Of a stretch of DNA of 64,000 bases, positions 1 through 9,008 are shown piece after piece. How positions within the stretch are numbered: the stretch's first letter is position 1; the number at the start of each line of letters is the position of its first letter. The notes under the pieces were generated by a model. The model saw nothing but the letters and a program-made list of their open reading frames with translations. It made no database searches and was not told the origin of the DNA. The translations under genes and the position numbers were made by a program. The DNA comes from Trebonia sp963734665 (GTDB taxonomy: Bacteria; Actinomycetota; Actinomycetes; Streptosporangiales; Streptosporangiaceae), in assembly GCA_963734665.1 (NCBI GenBank), contig CAVTIR010000016.1:186001-250000 (forward strand). The letters run 5' to 3'.

Positions 1-1
1 C

Positions 2-616
2 TGGTACAACGAGGAGCGCGAGTTCGGCCTGCCGCGGCTGCTGTTCAAGGGCGACGAGAACCTGTCGTCGCACATCTTGCGCAGCGGGCTCGACGCGGGC
101 TTCGACCTCGCGTTCAGCAACGAGCTGCGCATCGACCACAGCGTCACCTGCCCGATGATCACGCTGCGGCCGGAGTGCGACCTGCCGATCGTGCCGATCT
201 ACACGAACATCTTCGCGCCGCCGCTGCCGCAGCCCAAGCGATACGTGCAGCTCGGCCAGATGATCCGCGAGGTCGTCCAGGCCTGGCCGTCGAACCTGAG
301 GGTCGCGATCATCGGCACCGGGCACCTCTCGCTTGAGCTCGGCGGCCCCCGCCAGTTCGGCCCGCACGGCCCTGACCCGGAATTCGACCGCAAGGCCGTG
401 GACTGGATCGCCTCAGGCGACATCGAGAAGGCCCTCGGCGAGGTGTCGCTCGAGTCCCTGTGGGAACCGGGCAACGCTACGCACGGGTTCCTTGACTTCA
501 TGCTGATGATGGGCGTCGCCGGCGCCGGGGAGAAGGCCGACTACGTGGACACCCTGGACCTGTTCCACACGATGGAGGCCTACTTCACCTGGTACCCGAA
601 AGACGGGAACGCCTGA
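2..616 (+). CDS. LigB-type extradiol ring-cleavage dioxygenase catalytic subunit (5' partial)
   Basis: The reading frame is open from the first complete codon, so the gene starts upstream of the window and only the C-terminal 200 or so residues are visible. The sequence resembles the class III (LigB superfamily) catalytic subunit of protocatechuate 4,5-dioxygenase and relatives: an IVPIYTNIF strand, then VAIIGTGHLSLEL, which in LigB proteins carries active-site residues after a ligand-binding core, then a helical C-terminus ending FTWYPKDGNA. The family cleaves catechol-type rings next to the hydroxyls using Fe(II). A LigA-like small subunit follows 64 bases downstream, which supports a heteromeric LigAB enzyme. 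Substrate (protocatechuate, gallate or other) cannot be decided from this part. Confidence 0.85.
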   Translation, partial: WYNEEREFGLPRLLFKGDENLSSHILRSGLDAGFDLAFSNELRIDHSVTCPMITLRPECDLPIVPIYTNIFAPPLPQPKRYVQLGQMIREVVQAWPSNLRVAIIGTGHLSLELGGPRQFGPHGPDPEFDRKAVDWIASGDIEKALGEVSLESLWEPGNATHGFLDFMLMMGVAGAGEKADYVDTLDLFHTMEAYFTWYPKDGNA

Positions 617-642
617 ATGGGAATGAGCCGTAGGGACGCGCA

Positions 643-675
643 GTGAGCAAGTACCTGCTGAGGAAGTTCAAGTAA
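643..675 (+). other. Mini-ORF duplicating the start of ligA
   Basis: A GTG-initiated ten-codon frame reads VSKYLLRKFK and stops, five bases before the LigA start whose own N-terminus reads LSKYLLNKF. The two stretches share the 13-mer AAGTACCTGCTGA and a following AAGTTC. This looks like a partial tandem duplication of the 5' end of the LigA gene, or a short upstream peptide. Nothing shows that it is translated. Confidence 0.35.
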
Positions 676-680
676 GGGGT

Positions 681-1049
681 ATGGATTTGTCGAAGTACCT
701 GCTGAACAAGTTCCTCTACACGGTCGACCGGGACCCTGAGCTCGTCGAGCAGTACCGCATCGATCCCAAGGGCACCGTCGAGTGGTGGGAGGCCGAGCGG
801 GCCAACGTCATACTCAACGTGCTCACCGGCGAGAAGTCGAGCTGGCTCAAGTTCGACGACGTGGAGCGGGAAGCCCTGGCGACGCACGACTACCCGAAGC
901 TGTTCGAGCTCGGCGCGCACCCGTTCCTGTCGCTGACCCTGTTCATCGCCATGTTCGAGCGAGATCACGCGGAACCGCTCGGCTTCCAGCTCGAGTACGC
1001 CCAGCGCCTCTCACATTTCACGATGCCTTACCCAGATATCACCACCTGA
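681..1049 (+). CDS. LigA-like small subunit of extradiol dioxygenase
   Basis: The 122-residue product matches the LigA fold family, the alpha subunit of LigAB-type dioxygenases: an all-helical protein with a central GAHPFLSLTLF segment and the YRIDPKGTVEWW region near the N-terminus. In known enzymes this subunit caps the active site of LigB and has no catalytic residues of its own. It lies directly after the LigB-like gene in the same direction. The ATG follows GGGGT at a close spacing. The length is near the lower end for the family. Function is known from the family; the pairing with the upstream gene is inferred from order. Confidence 0.85.
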   Translation: MDLSKYLLNKFLYTVDRDPELVEQYRIDPKGTVEWWEAERANVILNVLTGEKSSWLKFDDVEREALATHDYPKLFELGAHPFLSLTLFIAMFERDHAEPLGFQLEYAQRLSHFTMPYPDITT

Positions 1050-1057
1050 TAGAACTC

Positions 1058-1155
1058 GTCCGCCCGGCGCGGGCCGATATAATTGGCGGTTTTTGCCATC
1101 GGCCCGCGCCGGGCGGACATCGGGGGGTACGGGGGTCGTCCCCCCAGGGGATGAC
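1058..1155. repeat. Dispersed hairpin element, copy A
   Basis: A perfect 21-bp inverted repeat (1058-1078 with 1098-1118) encloses a 19-base loop containing GGCGGTTTTTGCC, and is followed by a GC tract of the form GGGGGGTACGGGGG-TCGTCCCCCC (1121-1151). Similar units occur at 6279, 8821 and 32113, with different arm sequences that still pair. It lies just after the LigA stop and could also end transcription. Confidence 0.7.
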
Positions 1156-1175
1156 TGCCAGGGAAATATTCGCGG

Positions 1176-1226
1176 CGCGGGATAGGTGAGGCCCCTTGCG
1201 GGCATTACCTATCCCGCGTCTTTCTG
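1176..1226 (+). terminator. Terminator-like hairpin after ligBA
   Basis: CGCGGGATAGGT (1176-1187) pairs exactly with ACCTATCCCGCG (1207-1218). An inner GCCCC/GGGC pair closes part of the loop, and TCTTTCT follows the stem. This is consistent with a rho-independent terminator for the upstream operon. Confidence 0.6.
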
Positions 1227-1316
1227 CTGGGGGGCGCGATCTGCTCCAGATTCTGCTTTGGCGGGCGATATCGTTGCTCTGCCTTGGGAGTAATGGATCG
1301 CAGTCGGGGAGTGGCG

Positions 1317-4085
1317 ATGACCACGGAAGGTCAGCGGGTAGCCGGATTCGGCAAGCTTGAGGACGGACTGAAGCAGGCCAGTCCCTGGTACACGTGGGGG
1401 CCTTACGTCAGCGAGCGGCAGTGGGGGACGGTCCGCGAGGACTACAGCGAGGACGGGGACGCGTGGAACTACCTGCCGTTCGATCACGCTAGGTCTCGCG
1501 CCTACCGGTGGGGCGAGGACGGCCTCGCCGGGTTCAGCGACATCCACCAGAACCTCTGCATCGGGCTTGCTTTGTGGAACGGCCGGGACGCCTTCCTCAA
1601 GGAGCGGCTGTTCGGGCTGACCGGCCCCGAGGGTAACCACGGCGAGGACGTCAAAGAGCACTGGTGGTACGGCGACGCCGTGCCGAGCCACGCCTGGAAC
1701 ACGTGGCGCTATCACTACCCGCAGGCCGCGTTCCCCTATGACCGGCTGAGGCTGGAGAACTCGCGGCGGGACCGGCGCAGCCCGGAGTACGAGATCCTCG
1801 ACACCGGGGTCTTCGACCAGGACCGGTACTGGGTCACCGAGGTCACGTACGCCAAGACCGGCGACGCGGCGGAACTGCTCGTGCAGGTCCAGGTCACCAA
1901 CGCCGGGCAGGATGCCGACACGATCCACGTGCTGCCGACCGCGTGGTTCCGCAACACGTGGTCCTGGGACGGGTCCGCGAAGCCGGCCCTGAAGATCGCC
2001 GCCAACGGCAAGGGCGGCGCGGGCAGCATAGGTGGCACAGGCGACGCGGCGAGCGGCGTCGACATCGACCATCCCTTCCTCGGCACGCTTGAGCTGCTCG
2101 CGGGCACCGCCTCGGACGGAACCGCGCCCAGGCCGCTCTTCTGCGAGAACGAGACCAACAACAAGCGGCTGTTCGACTGTCAATCGGTCACGGAATACCC
2201 GAAGGACGGCATCAACGACCACGTGGTCAGCGGCGCCGCCACCGTAAACCCGCGGCAGACGGGCACCAAGTGCGCGTTCTGGTACACCCTGACGGTGCGA
2301 CCCGAGGAGACGGTCACCATCCGGCTAAGGCTCAGGCCGAAGCCGGCCACTGGAACCAGCAACTCGTTCGGGGGAAATTTTGATCTTGTCCTCACCGAGC
2401 GCAAGGCCGAGGCGGACGAGTTCTATCAGGCGCTGACACCCGAGGCCGCCAGCGGCGACGAGGCCAGCGTCATGCGGCAGGCGTTCGCCGGGATGCTCTG
2501 GTCCAAGCAGTTCTACCACTACAACGTGGCACGCTGGCTGGACGGCGACCCCGAGCAGCCGCCGCCGCCACCCGACCGCGACCTCAACCGCAATGCGCGC
2601 TGGCGGAACTTCGACGCCTTCGACATCCTGTCGATGCCTGACAAGTGGGAGTACCCGTGGTTCGCCGCCTGGGACCTGGCCTTCCACTGCGTAACCCTGG
2701 CCCACGTCGATCCGGGTTTCGCGAAGTACCAGCTCGTGCTGCTGTGCCGGGAGTGGTTCCAGCACCCGAACGGGGCGCTGCCCGCCTATGAGTGGGACTT
2801 CGGCGACGTCAACCCGCCCGTCCAGGCGTGGGCGGCGCTTGAGGTGTTCGCGCTCGACGGCGGCAAGGACATCGACTTCCTCGCGCGGGTTTTCGACAAG
2901 CTTCTCGTCAACTTCACCTGGTGGGTGAACAGGGAGGACGCCCGGGGCAACAACCTGTTTGAGGGCGGCTTCCTCGGCCTGGACAACATCGGCCCGGTCG
3001 ACCGCTCCCACCTGCCGGCCGGCACGACGCTTGAGCAGTCCGACGCCACCGGGTGGATGGCGTTCTACGCGCTGTCGATGTGCCGGATCGCGCTCGTCTT
3101 GTGGCGCAACGGCCGCCATCACGGCGCCGACCTGGTGCTGAAGTTCCTTGAGCACTACGCCGGCATCGCCGACGCGCTTGAGGGCCAGGGGATGTGGGAC
3201 GACGCCGACGCGATGTTCTACGACCAGCTGTGCCTGGCGAGCGGCGCGGTCATCCCGGTCAAGGCCAGGTCGATGGCGGGCATGATCCCGCTGCTCGCGG
3301 TCGCCGTGATCGACGAGCGGATGATCGAGAACGCGCTGAAGTTCGGCAAGTTGTTCGCGGACTTCCTTCAGCGGCACGGCCTCGCCGAGCCCGACGCCCG
3401 CCGGGACGAAGGCCTCGTGCGGGCCAATCACAATGAGGTGGCCGAGCACGGCGAGCGCCTGCTGCTCAGCGTCGTCGGAGTCGATCGCCTCCGTCCGCTC
3501 TTCGAGTCGCTGTTCGACGAGTCCAAGTTCCTGTCCCCGTACGGGCTGCGGAGCCTGAGCGCGGTGCACAGGGTCAGCCCCTACGTGCTGCACCTGAACG
3601 GCACAACCGCGACGATCGACTATGAGCCGGCCGAGTCGACGACCAGCATGTTCGGCGGCAACTCGAACTGGCGCGGGCCGATCTGGTTCCCGCTGAACTA
3701 CCTGGTCATCAGCTGCCTGCTGAAGTACCACAACTTCTTCGGGGAAGACTTCACCGTCGAGTACCCGACCGGGTCAGGGAACAAGCTCACGCTCGCGGAG
3801 GTCGCGCAGGACCTCAGGTCGCGGATGATCTCGATCTTCACCCGCGGCGCCGACGGGCGGCGGCCCTGCTACGGCTGGGTGGACAAGCTGCAGCACGACC
3901 CGAAGTGGCGCAACAACATCTACTTCAACGAGTACTACCACGGCGATAACGGGGCCGGGCTCGGCGCCAGCCACCAGACCGGATGGACCGGGCTGATCGC
4001 GGACGTGATCCGCCGCCGCTACGGGGCAGTACCGGAGACCGTTGACCTGATTCATGACCTGCTCTATCCGGGGGGCGCCGCGTGA
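1317..4085 (+). CDS. GH63-like glucosidase / MGH1-like glycoside hydrolase
   Basis: A protein of about 920 residues with the (alpha/alpha)6-barrel pattern of GH63 and mannosylglycerate-hydrolase-like enzymes. Landmarks are an N-terminal WGPYVSERQWGTVREDYS, a central WYPWFAAWDLAFH-type segment (read as EYPWFAAWDLAFHC), SDATGWMAFYAL, and a C-terminal GASHQTGWTGLIADV that is typical of GH63 C-termini. The predicted role is release of glucose or related sugars from oligosaccharides or glycoconjugates in the cytoplasm; no signal peptide is visible. An in-frame TTG at 1284 and an ATG at 1293 are possible, but ATG 1317 has GGGAG five bases upstream. The stop overlaps the GTG of glgX by four bases (GTGA), so the two genes are probably translationally coupled. 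Confidence 0.85.
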   Translation: MTTEGQRVAGFGKLEDGLKQASPWYTWGPYVSERQWGTVREDYSEDGDAWNYLPFDHARSRAYRWGEDGLAGFSDIHQNLCIGLALWNGRDAFLKERLFGLTGPEGNHGEDVKEHWWYGDAVPSHAWNTWRYHYPQAAFPYDRLRLENSRRDRRSPEYEILDTGVFDQDRYWVTEVTYAKTGDAAELLVQVQVTNAGQDADTIHVLPTAWFRNTWSWDGSAKPALKIAANGKGGAGSIGGTGDAASGVDIDHPFLGTLELLAGTASDGTAPRPLFCENETNNKRLFDCQSVTEYPKDGINDHVVSGAATVNPRQTGTKCAFWYTLTVRPEETVTIRLRLRPKPATGTSNSFGGNFDLVLTERKAEADEFYQALTPEAASGDEASVMRQAFAGMLWSKQFYHYNVARWLDGDPEQPPPPPDRDLNRNARWRNFDAFDILSMPDKWEYPWFAAWDLAFHCVTLAHVDPGFAKYQLVLLCREWFQHPNGALPAYEWDFGDVNPPVQAWAALEVFALDGGKDIDFLARVFDKLLVNFTWWVNREDARGNNLFEGGFLGLDNIGPVDRSHLPAGTTLEQSDATGWMAFYALSMCRIALVLWRNGRHHGADLVLKFLEHYAGIADALEGQGMWDDADAMFYDQLCLASGAVIPVKARSMAGMIPLLAVAVIDERMIENALKFGKLFADFLQRHGLAEPDARRDEGLVRANHNEVAEHGERLLLSVVGVDRLRPLFESLFDESKFLSPYGLRSLSAVHRVSPYVLHLNGTTATIDYEPAESTTSMFGGNSNWRGPIWFPLNYLVISCLLKYHNFFGEDFTVEYPTGSGNKLTLAEVAQDLRSRMISIFTRGADGRRPCYGWVDKLQHDPKWRNNIYFNEYYHGDNGAGLGASHQTGWTGLIADVIRRRYGAVPETVDLIHDLLYPGGAA

Positions 4086-6235
4086 CTTCGGAACCTGTCA
4101 TTCACAAGGCCAGGCCGGGGAACCGCACGCTCCTCGGCGCGACCGTCAGGGACGGCGGGGTGAACTTCGCGGTGGCCTCGACGGTCGCCACCTCCGTTGA
4201 GGTGTGCCTCTTCGACGCTGACGGCCGCGAGACCAGGTTCGGTCTCGGCGACTACGACGCCGGGGTGTGGAACGGCTTCGTCCCTGACATCCAGCCGGGG
4301 CAGGCCTACGGCTACCGGGTTCACGGGCCGTTCGAGCCGGCCCGAGGGCTCCGCTGCAACCCGGCCAAGCTGCTCCTCGACCCCTACGCCCGGGCCATCC
4401 GGGGCACGATGACGTGGAACCCGGCGCTGCTCGGTCACGACCCCGAGGATCCCGGCAAGCCGGGCGAAAAGGACTCTGCGCCTTTCGTGCCCCGGTCCCT
4501 GGTCGTTGACGGGGCAGGGTACGACTGGGAGGGCGACGCACCGCTCGGCCGGCCCTATGCCGAATCGGTCATCTACGAGGCGCACGTCAAGGGGTTCACC
4601 GCGCGGCACCCGGACGTCCCCGAGGAGCTCCGGGGTACGTACGCGGGCTTCGGTCAGCCGGCGGCGACGGACTACCTGCGCGACCTCGGCGTGACCGCGG
4701 TGGAGCTGCTGCCGATCCACGAGTTGGTCCCTGAGGGGGTCCTCACCGAGCGCGGGCTGACCAACTACTGGGGATACAACACCATCGGCTTCTTCGCGCC
4801 GTACCAGGGCTACTCGGCGGCGGCCCGGCAGCATCCCGGCGGTGCGGGTCCGGGCGGGCAGGTCAGCGAGTTCAAGGACATGGTCAAGGCGCTGCACCGG
4901 GCCGGCATCGAGGTCATCCTCGACGTCGTCTACAACCACACCGCCGAGGGCAACCAGAACGGTCCCACGCTCAGCTTCCGCGGCCTGGACAACGCCATGT
5001 ACTACCGGCTGGTGCCCAATGACGACAGCAGCTACTACGACACCACCGGCACGGGCAACTCGGTGGACGCCAGCAACCCGATGACGCTCCGGCTGATCAT
5101 GGACAGCCTGCGCTACTGGGTGTCGGAGATGCACGTGGACGGCTTCCGGTTCGACCTGGCCGCGACCCTCGGCCGCGAGGGGGACAACCGCTTCGACAAG
5201 TACGCCGCCTTCTTCGACCTGGTCGGGCAGGACCCGGTGCTCGCCAGCACCAAGCTGATCGCCGAGCCGTGGGACGTCGGCCAGGCCGACAGCTACGACC
5301 TGGGCCGGTTTCCCGTGCAGTGGCGGGAGTGGAACGGCCGCTACCGGGACCTGATGCGCGACTTCTGGCGCAGCCGGGACACCGGCGTCGGTGAGTTCGC
5401 CACCCGGTTCGCCGGCTCATCCGACCTGTACGCCGCGGCCCGCCGCGGCCCGACCGCCTCGGTCAACCTGATCACCGTGCACGACGGCTTTACCTTGCGC
5501 GACCTGGTCTCCTACGACGACAAGCACAACGAGGCGAACGGCGAGCACAACCGGGACGGCAGCACCGACAACCGTTCCTGGAACTGCGGGGTCGAGGGCC
5601 CGACCGACGATCCGGACATCAGCGCGCTGAGGGCGCGGCAGGTCCGGGCGATGCTGTCCACGCTACTGCTGTCCTTCGGCCTGCCGATGCTGCTCGGCGG
5701 CGACGAGATCGGGCGCACCCAGGGCGGGAACAACAACGCCTACTGCCAGGACAACGAGATCTCCTGGTTCGACTGGGCCGGAGCGGACAACAACCTGCGG
5801 GACTATGTCAAGCGGCTGCTCACGCTGCGCCGCGAGCACCCGGTGTTCCGCCGCAAGCGGTTCCTGGCCGGCGCCGAGGCGGCCGAGCTCAGCTGGTTCA
5901 GCAGCGCGGGCGTGCCGGTGTCCCACGACCAGTGGACCGATCCGACCATGCACGCGATCGCCGTCTACCTGGACGGCGAGGACGCACCGGACGACGCCGA
6001 GGACGGCACGCCCCAGCACGACGACGACTTCCTCATCCTGCTCAACGCCTACTGGGAGGAACTCCCGTACACCATCCCGCGGGTCCGCCCGGAGACGGAG
6101 ACGTGGTTCGTGGACATCGACAGCTACGACCCCAAGGTCTCGGCCGCCAACGCGTTCCCCAGGCACACGGGCGACCAGGTGACCGTCGGGCCCCGCTCGG
6201 TGAGCGTCCTTCGTGCCCCGAGGTCAGAGAGTTAA
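4082..6235 (+). CDS. glgX: Glycogen debranching enzyme GlgX (GH13_11)
   Basis: This 717-residue protein has an N-terminal CBM48-type domain (roughly 10-110) followed by a GH13 barrel. Region I is DVVYNHT, region II DGFRFDLA with nucleophile D358, region III LIAEPWDVG with acid/base E395, and region IV TVHDGFTL with D468. GlgX/TreX enzymes hydrolyse alpha-1,6 branches of glycogen or limit dextrin and release malto-oligosaccharides, which feed TreY and TreZ found 13 kb downstream in this window. The GTG start overlaps the stop of the GH63-like gene. Length and motifs match full-length family members. An arrangement with treY and treZ in one operon is common; here they are separated by an accessory block. 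Confidence 0.96.
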   Translation: MTSEPVIHKARPGNRTLLGATVRDGGVNFAVASTVATSVEVCLFDADGRETRFGLGDYDAGVWNGFVPDIQPGQAYGYRVHGPFEPARGLRCNPAKLLLDPYARAIRGTMTWNPALLGHDPEDPGKPGEKDSAPFVPRSLVVDGAGYDWEGDAPLGRPYAESVIYEAHVKGFTARHPDVPEELRGTYAGFGQPAATDYLRDLGVTAVELLPIHELVPEGVLTERGLTNYWGYNTIGFFAPYQGYSAAARQHPGGAGPGGQVSEFKDMVKALHRAGIEVILDVVYNHTAEGNQNGPTLSFRGLDNAMYYRLVPNDDSSYYDTTGTGNSVDASNPMTLRLIMDSLRYWVSEMHVDGFRFDLAATLGREGDNRFDKYAAFFDLVGQDPVLASTKLIAEPWDVGQADSYDLGRFPVQWREWNGRYRDLMRDFWRSRDTGVGEFATRFAGSSDLYAAARRGPTASVNLITVHDGFTLRDLVSYDDKHNEANGEHNRDGSTDNRSWNCGVEGPTDDPDISALRARQVRAMLSTLLLSFGLPMLLGGDEIGRTQGGNNNAYCQDNEISWFDWAGADNNLRDYVKRLLTLRREHPVFRRKRFLAGAEAAELSWFSSAGVPVSHDQWTDPTMHAIAVYLDGEDAPDDAEDGTPQHDDDFLILLNAYWEELPYTIPRVRPETETWFVDIDSYDPKVSAANAFPRHTGDQVTVGPRSVSVLRAPRSES

Positions 6236-6278
6236 GCCGAACGGATTCGTGTTTCACGTATCGGCAGAACCCGAGTTT

Positions 6279-6415
6279 TCGGGGGGTACGGGGGGTCGTC
6301 CCCCCGGGGGATAACAGTGTCGGTGCGGGCGGCCCTGATATGTTCGCGGTTTTTCCGATCAGGGCTGTCCGCACCGACAGCAGGGGGTACGGGGGGTCGC
6401 TCCCGGGGAGACAAC
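6279..6415. repeat. Dispersed hairpin element, copy B
   Basis: This is the most complete copy in a gap of 287 bases after glgX. GC tracts of the GGGGGGTACGGGGGGTCG type lie on both sides (6280-6314 and 6382-6410). Between them, 21-base arms (6319-6339 with 6358-6378) pair with two G-U type differences around an 18-base loop containing CGCGGTTTTTCCG. The gap holds no gene. The two converging genes glgX and the MFS gene end here, so bidirectional termination is possible. Confidence 0.75.
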
Positions 6416-6522
6416 AGGCAACCGGGGTGGCCACAGCAAGTGCGTCTAGTTCGGGACCGGACCTGTGGCCGCCCGACAAGGTTGACTACACGTGTGGCAC
6501 GTCCCCGGCCGCACTTCTAAGT

Positions 6523-8142
6523 TTAGACTCCCGCGGCCAGCTCCTCGGCGGCATCCTTGCTGGCGGATCGCTTGCCCAGGGTGAATGCGGCCAGGAGGCC
6601 GGCGAAGATGACCAAGGCGGCCGACAGGTAGAACGCCGCGTGCAGGCCGTCGCCGAAGGCCGCGTAGGCGGCACCCTCGACCTCGGCGATGAGTCCGCCC
6701 TCGCTCGCGTACTTGCTGAGGTAGACGTCGATCTGGCCCGTCTCGATGACATGGATGATGATCGGCTTGAAGGCCAGGATCGCGGTCTTGTTGGCAGCCG
6801 AGACGTGCAGCGCGTCGATGTGGCTGGTCAGGGTGGCGTTGAGCCTGGAGAAGACCAGGGCGCCGAGGATGGAGGCGCCGGCCACCGCGCCGATCTCCCG
6901 GCTGGTGTTGGCGGACGAGGCGGCCATGCCCGACCGCTCGGGGGGCACGGCGTCAAGCACTGCGGCGGTGACGGGGACGACCGTGATGCCGATGCCGATG
7001 CCGGCCAGGCCGAGGGCCAGTGAGAGAGCGACGTAGTCGGGGTGCTGGGTGATCAGCGGGCTAGCGGTCAGCAGCCCGGCCGCGAAGGCCGCACAGCCGA
7101 CCGTGATCGGCCAGCGCGGGCCCGTCCGCCCGGTCCAGTAACCGGCGACCAGCGATCCGAGGATCATCAAGACGGTCATCGGCGCGAAGACAACGGCGAT
7201 CATGTATCCGGAGTCCACCGGGACTTCCACCAGGTACAGGGCGGTGAAGAAGAAGATCGCGAACGTCGCGAGGTAGGTGCAGAACGCGACGATGTTCGGC
7301 ACGGTGAACTGCGGCATCCGGAAGAACCGCAGGTCGAGCAGCGGGTGCGCGGCCCGCCGTTCCCAGGCGACGAACGCCGCGGCGAGGATCACGGCGGCGC
7401 AGAGCAGGGCGATGACCTCGGCTGAGCCGAAGCTCGCCGTCTCCGCGTCGATGATCGCGAACATGAGCGCGGCGAGCGCGCCCGCACCGAAGACGGTCCC
7501 CCAGGTGTCGACGCGGGCCGCCGTCGGGTCGGAACTCTCCGGCACGGTGATCGCGGCGGCGATGAGGGCGGCGAGGCCGAATACCAGGTTGAACCAGAAG
7601 ATGCCGCGCCAGCTCCACGCGCCCACGATCGCGCCGCCGATGACCGGGCCGAGCGCGAGCGCGAGCCCGGAGACCGCGGACCAGATGCCGATCGCCCAGG
7701 CACGTTCACGGGAGTCGGAGTAGATGTGCCTGATGATGGAAAGCGTGCCCGGCTCGCTCGCTGCCGCGCCGAGGCCCATGACCGCCCGGCCCACGATGAG
7801 CGTCTGCGGGTTGGGCGCGAGGGCGCAGAGCACGGAGCCAGCGCAGAAGACGCCCGCGCCGGAGAGCATGACCTTCTTGCGGCCGAACTCGTCGCCGATC
7901 ATCCCGCAGGCCAGCATGATGGCGGCGAACGTCAGGGCGTAAGCGCCGATCACCCACTGCAGCTCCGCGACGGACGCCTGCAGGTCGGTCTGCAGGCTGC
8001 CAAGGCCGACGGAAACGACAGTGTTGTCGAGGAACGTCAGGAACAGCAGCAGGCAGAGCGCGGCGAGCGCGACCGAGTTGGCCCGGTCACGCCCGCCGCC
8101 CGCAACGCCGGTGCGGGGGCTGCTCAGCTTGCCGAGCTGCAT
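6523..8142 (-). CDS. MFS transporter, DHA2 (EmrB/QacA) family
   Basis: A 539-residue membrane protein with the 14-helix DHA2 pattern. Motif A appears as GMIGDEFGRKKVML after TM2, motif C-like LGPVIGGAIVG in TM5, and TM1 contains FLDNTVVSVG. Such proteins export drugs or metabolites using the proton gradient. ATG 8142 is the preferred start because the preceding in-frame residues are rich in Arg and read through the end of the upstream lipoprotein gene; with this start the two genes overlap by 19 bases and are probably coupled. The C-terminal 60 residues add a last helix (AAFYLSAALVIFAGLLAAF) and a charged tail. The substrate is unknown. Confidence 0.92.
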   Translation of the reverse strand: MQLGKLSSPRTGVAGGGRDRANSVALAALCLLLFLTFLDNTVVSVGLGSLQTDLQASVAELQWVIGAYALTFAAIMLACGMIGDEFGRKKVMLSGAGVFCAGSVLCALAPNPQTLIVGRAVMGLGAAASEPGTLSIIRHIYSDSRERAWAIGIWSAVSGLALALGPVIGGAIVGAWSWRGIFWFNLVFGLAALIAAAITVPESSDPTAARVDTWGTVFGAGALAALMFAIIDAETASFGSAEVIALLCAAVILAAAFVAWERRAAHPLLDLRFFRMPQFTVPNIVAFCTYLATFAIFFFTALYLVEVPVDSGYMIAVVFAPMTVLMILGSLVAGYWTGRTGPRWPITVGCAAFAAGLLTASPLITQHPDYVALSLALGLAGIGIGITVVPVTAAVLDAVPPERSGMAASSANTSREIGAVAGASILGALVFSRLNATLTSHIDALHVSAANKTAILAFKPIIIHVIETGQIDVYLSKYASEGGLIAEVEGAAYAAFGDGLHAAFYLSAALVIFAGLLAAFTLGKRSASKDAAEELAAGV

Positions 8143-8690
8143 GCCGATGGCACCGGGATCGTCAGGCCTGCGCCCTTGGCCTCGGTCAGCAGGCCGCAGA
8201 AGACTTCGTCGCCGACCTTCCACGTGCCGTCCTGCAGGACCGAGGTGCCGCTCGCCCCGGTGGCCACCGTCGTCCCCATCGCCGAGAGGTCGTACTTCAC
8301 CGTCGCCTGGGTGGAAGAGGTCAGCGTGACGGAATCCACCTTGGACGTCACTGCGGCCGCCAGCGGGCTCGCCGCGAAGGCGGTGATCGCGGACGAGAAC
8401 TGCGAACCGTTCTCCAGCAGCTGTACGCGCTTGCTGTTCGGGGTCGAGGAGTTGAAGAACGTGTTCCAGTTGGTCGTGATCTCAGAGACCGCGCTTGACG
8501 AGCCGCCGCTCGCCGCGGGGCTCGAGGAGGCTGACGCCGAGGACGACGCCGGTGTGCTTGGCGTGGTAGTGCTGGAAGATGAAGAAGAGCTAGAGCCGCT
8601 TGAGCAGGCTGATATCGCGGCGAGGAGCACTAGGCCAAGCGCCGGGGCCGCCAGGTAGACCCGGCGTGCCGGTGGGCTATATCGCATCAT
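8124..8690 (-). CDS. Serine-rich lipoprotein, Mtb12-like
   Basis: The start at ATGATG (8690) is preceded by AAGGGA with a six-base spacer. The N-terminus has Arg residues, a hydrophobic stretch and a lipobox ending ISAC, giving a predicted lipid-anchored Cys followed by a run of Ser, Thr and Ala acting as a flexible linker. The C-terminal 110 residues (ITTNWNTFFNSST onward, with LLENGSQF and DGTWKVGDEVFC) resemble the NTF2-like domain of the mycobacterial low-molecular-weight antigen MTB12 family. It probably sits on the outer face of the membrane. It is transcribed ahead of, and overlaps, the MFS gene, so it may assist export. The role is inferred only. Confidence 0.78.
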   Translation of the reverse strand: MMRYSPPARRVYLAAPALGLVLLAAISACSSGSSSSSSSSTTTPSTPASSSASASSSPAASGGSSSAVSEITTNWNTFFNSSTPNSKRVQLLENGSQFSSAITAFAASPLAAAVTSKVDSVTLTSSTQATVKYDLSAMGTTVATGASGTSVLQDGTWKVGDEVFCGLLTEAKGAGLTIPVPSACSSAS

Positions 8691-8820
8691 TACGCGTCCC
8701 TTGGGTCGGCGTCCTATGAGCATTGGACTGGTTAAGCAATCGCCGAAGGATTCCTTAGGACTATTGTCCCTCCAGGAGTCAGCCAGGTGCCGGAAATCGC
8801 CGACGCATGCGTCAGTTCTC

Positions 8821-8950
8821 TCCCGGGGGACGACCCCCCGTACCCCCCGGTGTCGGTGCTGTCGGGCCTGATCGCAAAAAACGCAATCGTATCAGGCCTG
8901 ACAGCACCGATGAAAAGTGCCCAGGGGGGTCGAATCCCCGTACCTCCCGA
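8821..8950. repeat. Dispersed hairpin element, copy C (opposite orientation)
   Basis: A GC tract (8821-8850) is followed by 20-base arms (8854-8873 with 8892-8911, one G-U difference) around an 18-base loop CGCAAAAAACGCAATCGT, which is the reverse complement of the T-rich loop type. A second, degraded GC tract follows (8924-8950). The gap from 8691 to 9064 holds no gene, only this element and the hairpin at 9009. Confidence 0.75.
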
Positions 8951-9008
8951 ACAAAAGCTGCGGGGTGACTGCGGCACTTGTCTGACAAAAGCCGCGGCAC
9001 CCTGTGGT

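Noticed and set aside
2325..3731. Long minus-strand open frame of 468 codons
   Set aside because: It is antisense to the GH63-like gene, has no recognisable domain, and arises from the high third-position GC of that gene. Similar antisense frames at 4064-5134, 18941-20692, 21399-23024, 27836-29359 and 40916-42577 were discarded for the same reason.
8920..8955. GGTCGAATCCCC resembles the T-arm of a tRNA
   Set aside because: No acceptor, D or anticodon arms can be fitted around it; it is the degraded GC tract of hairpin element copy C.
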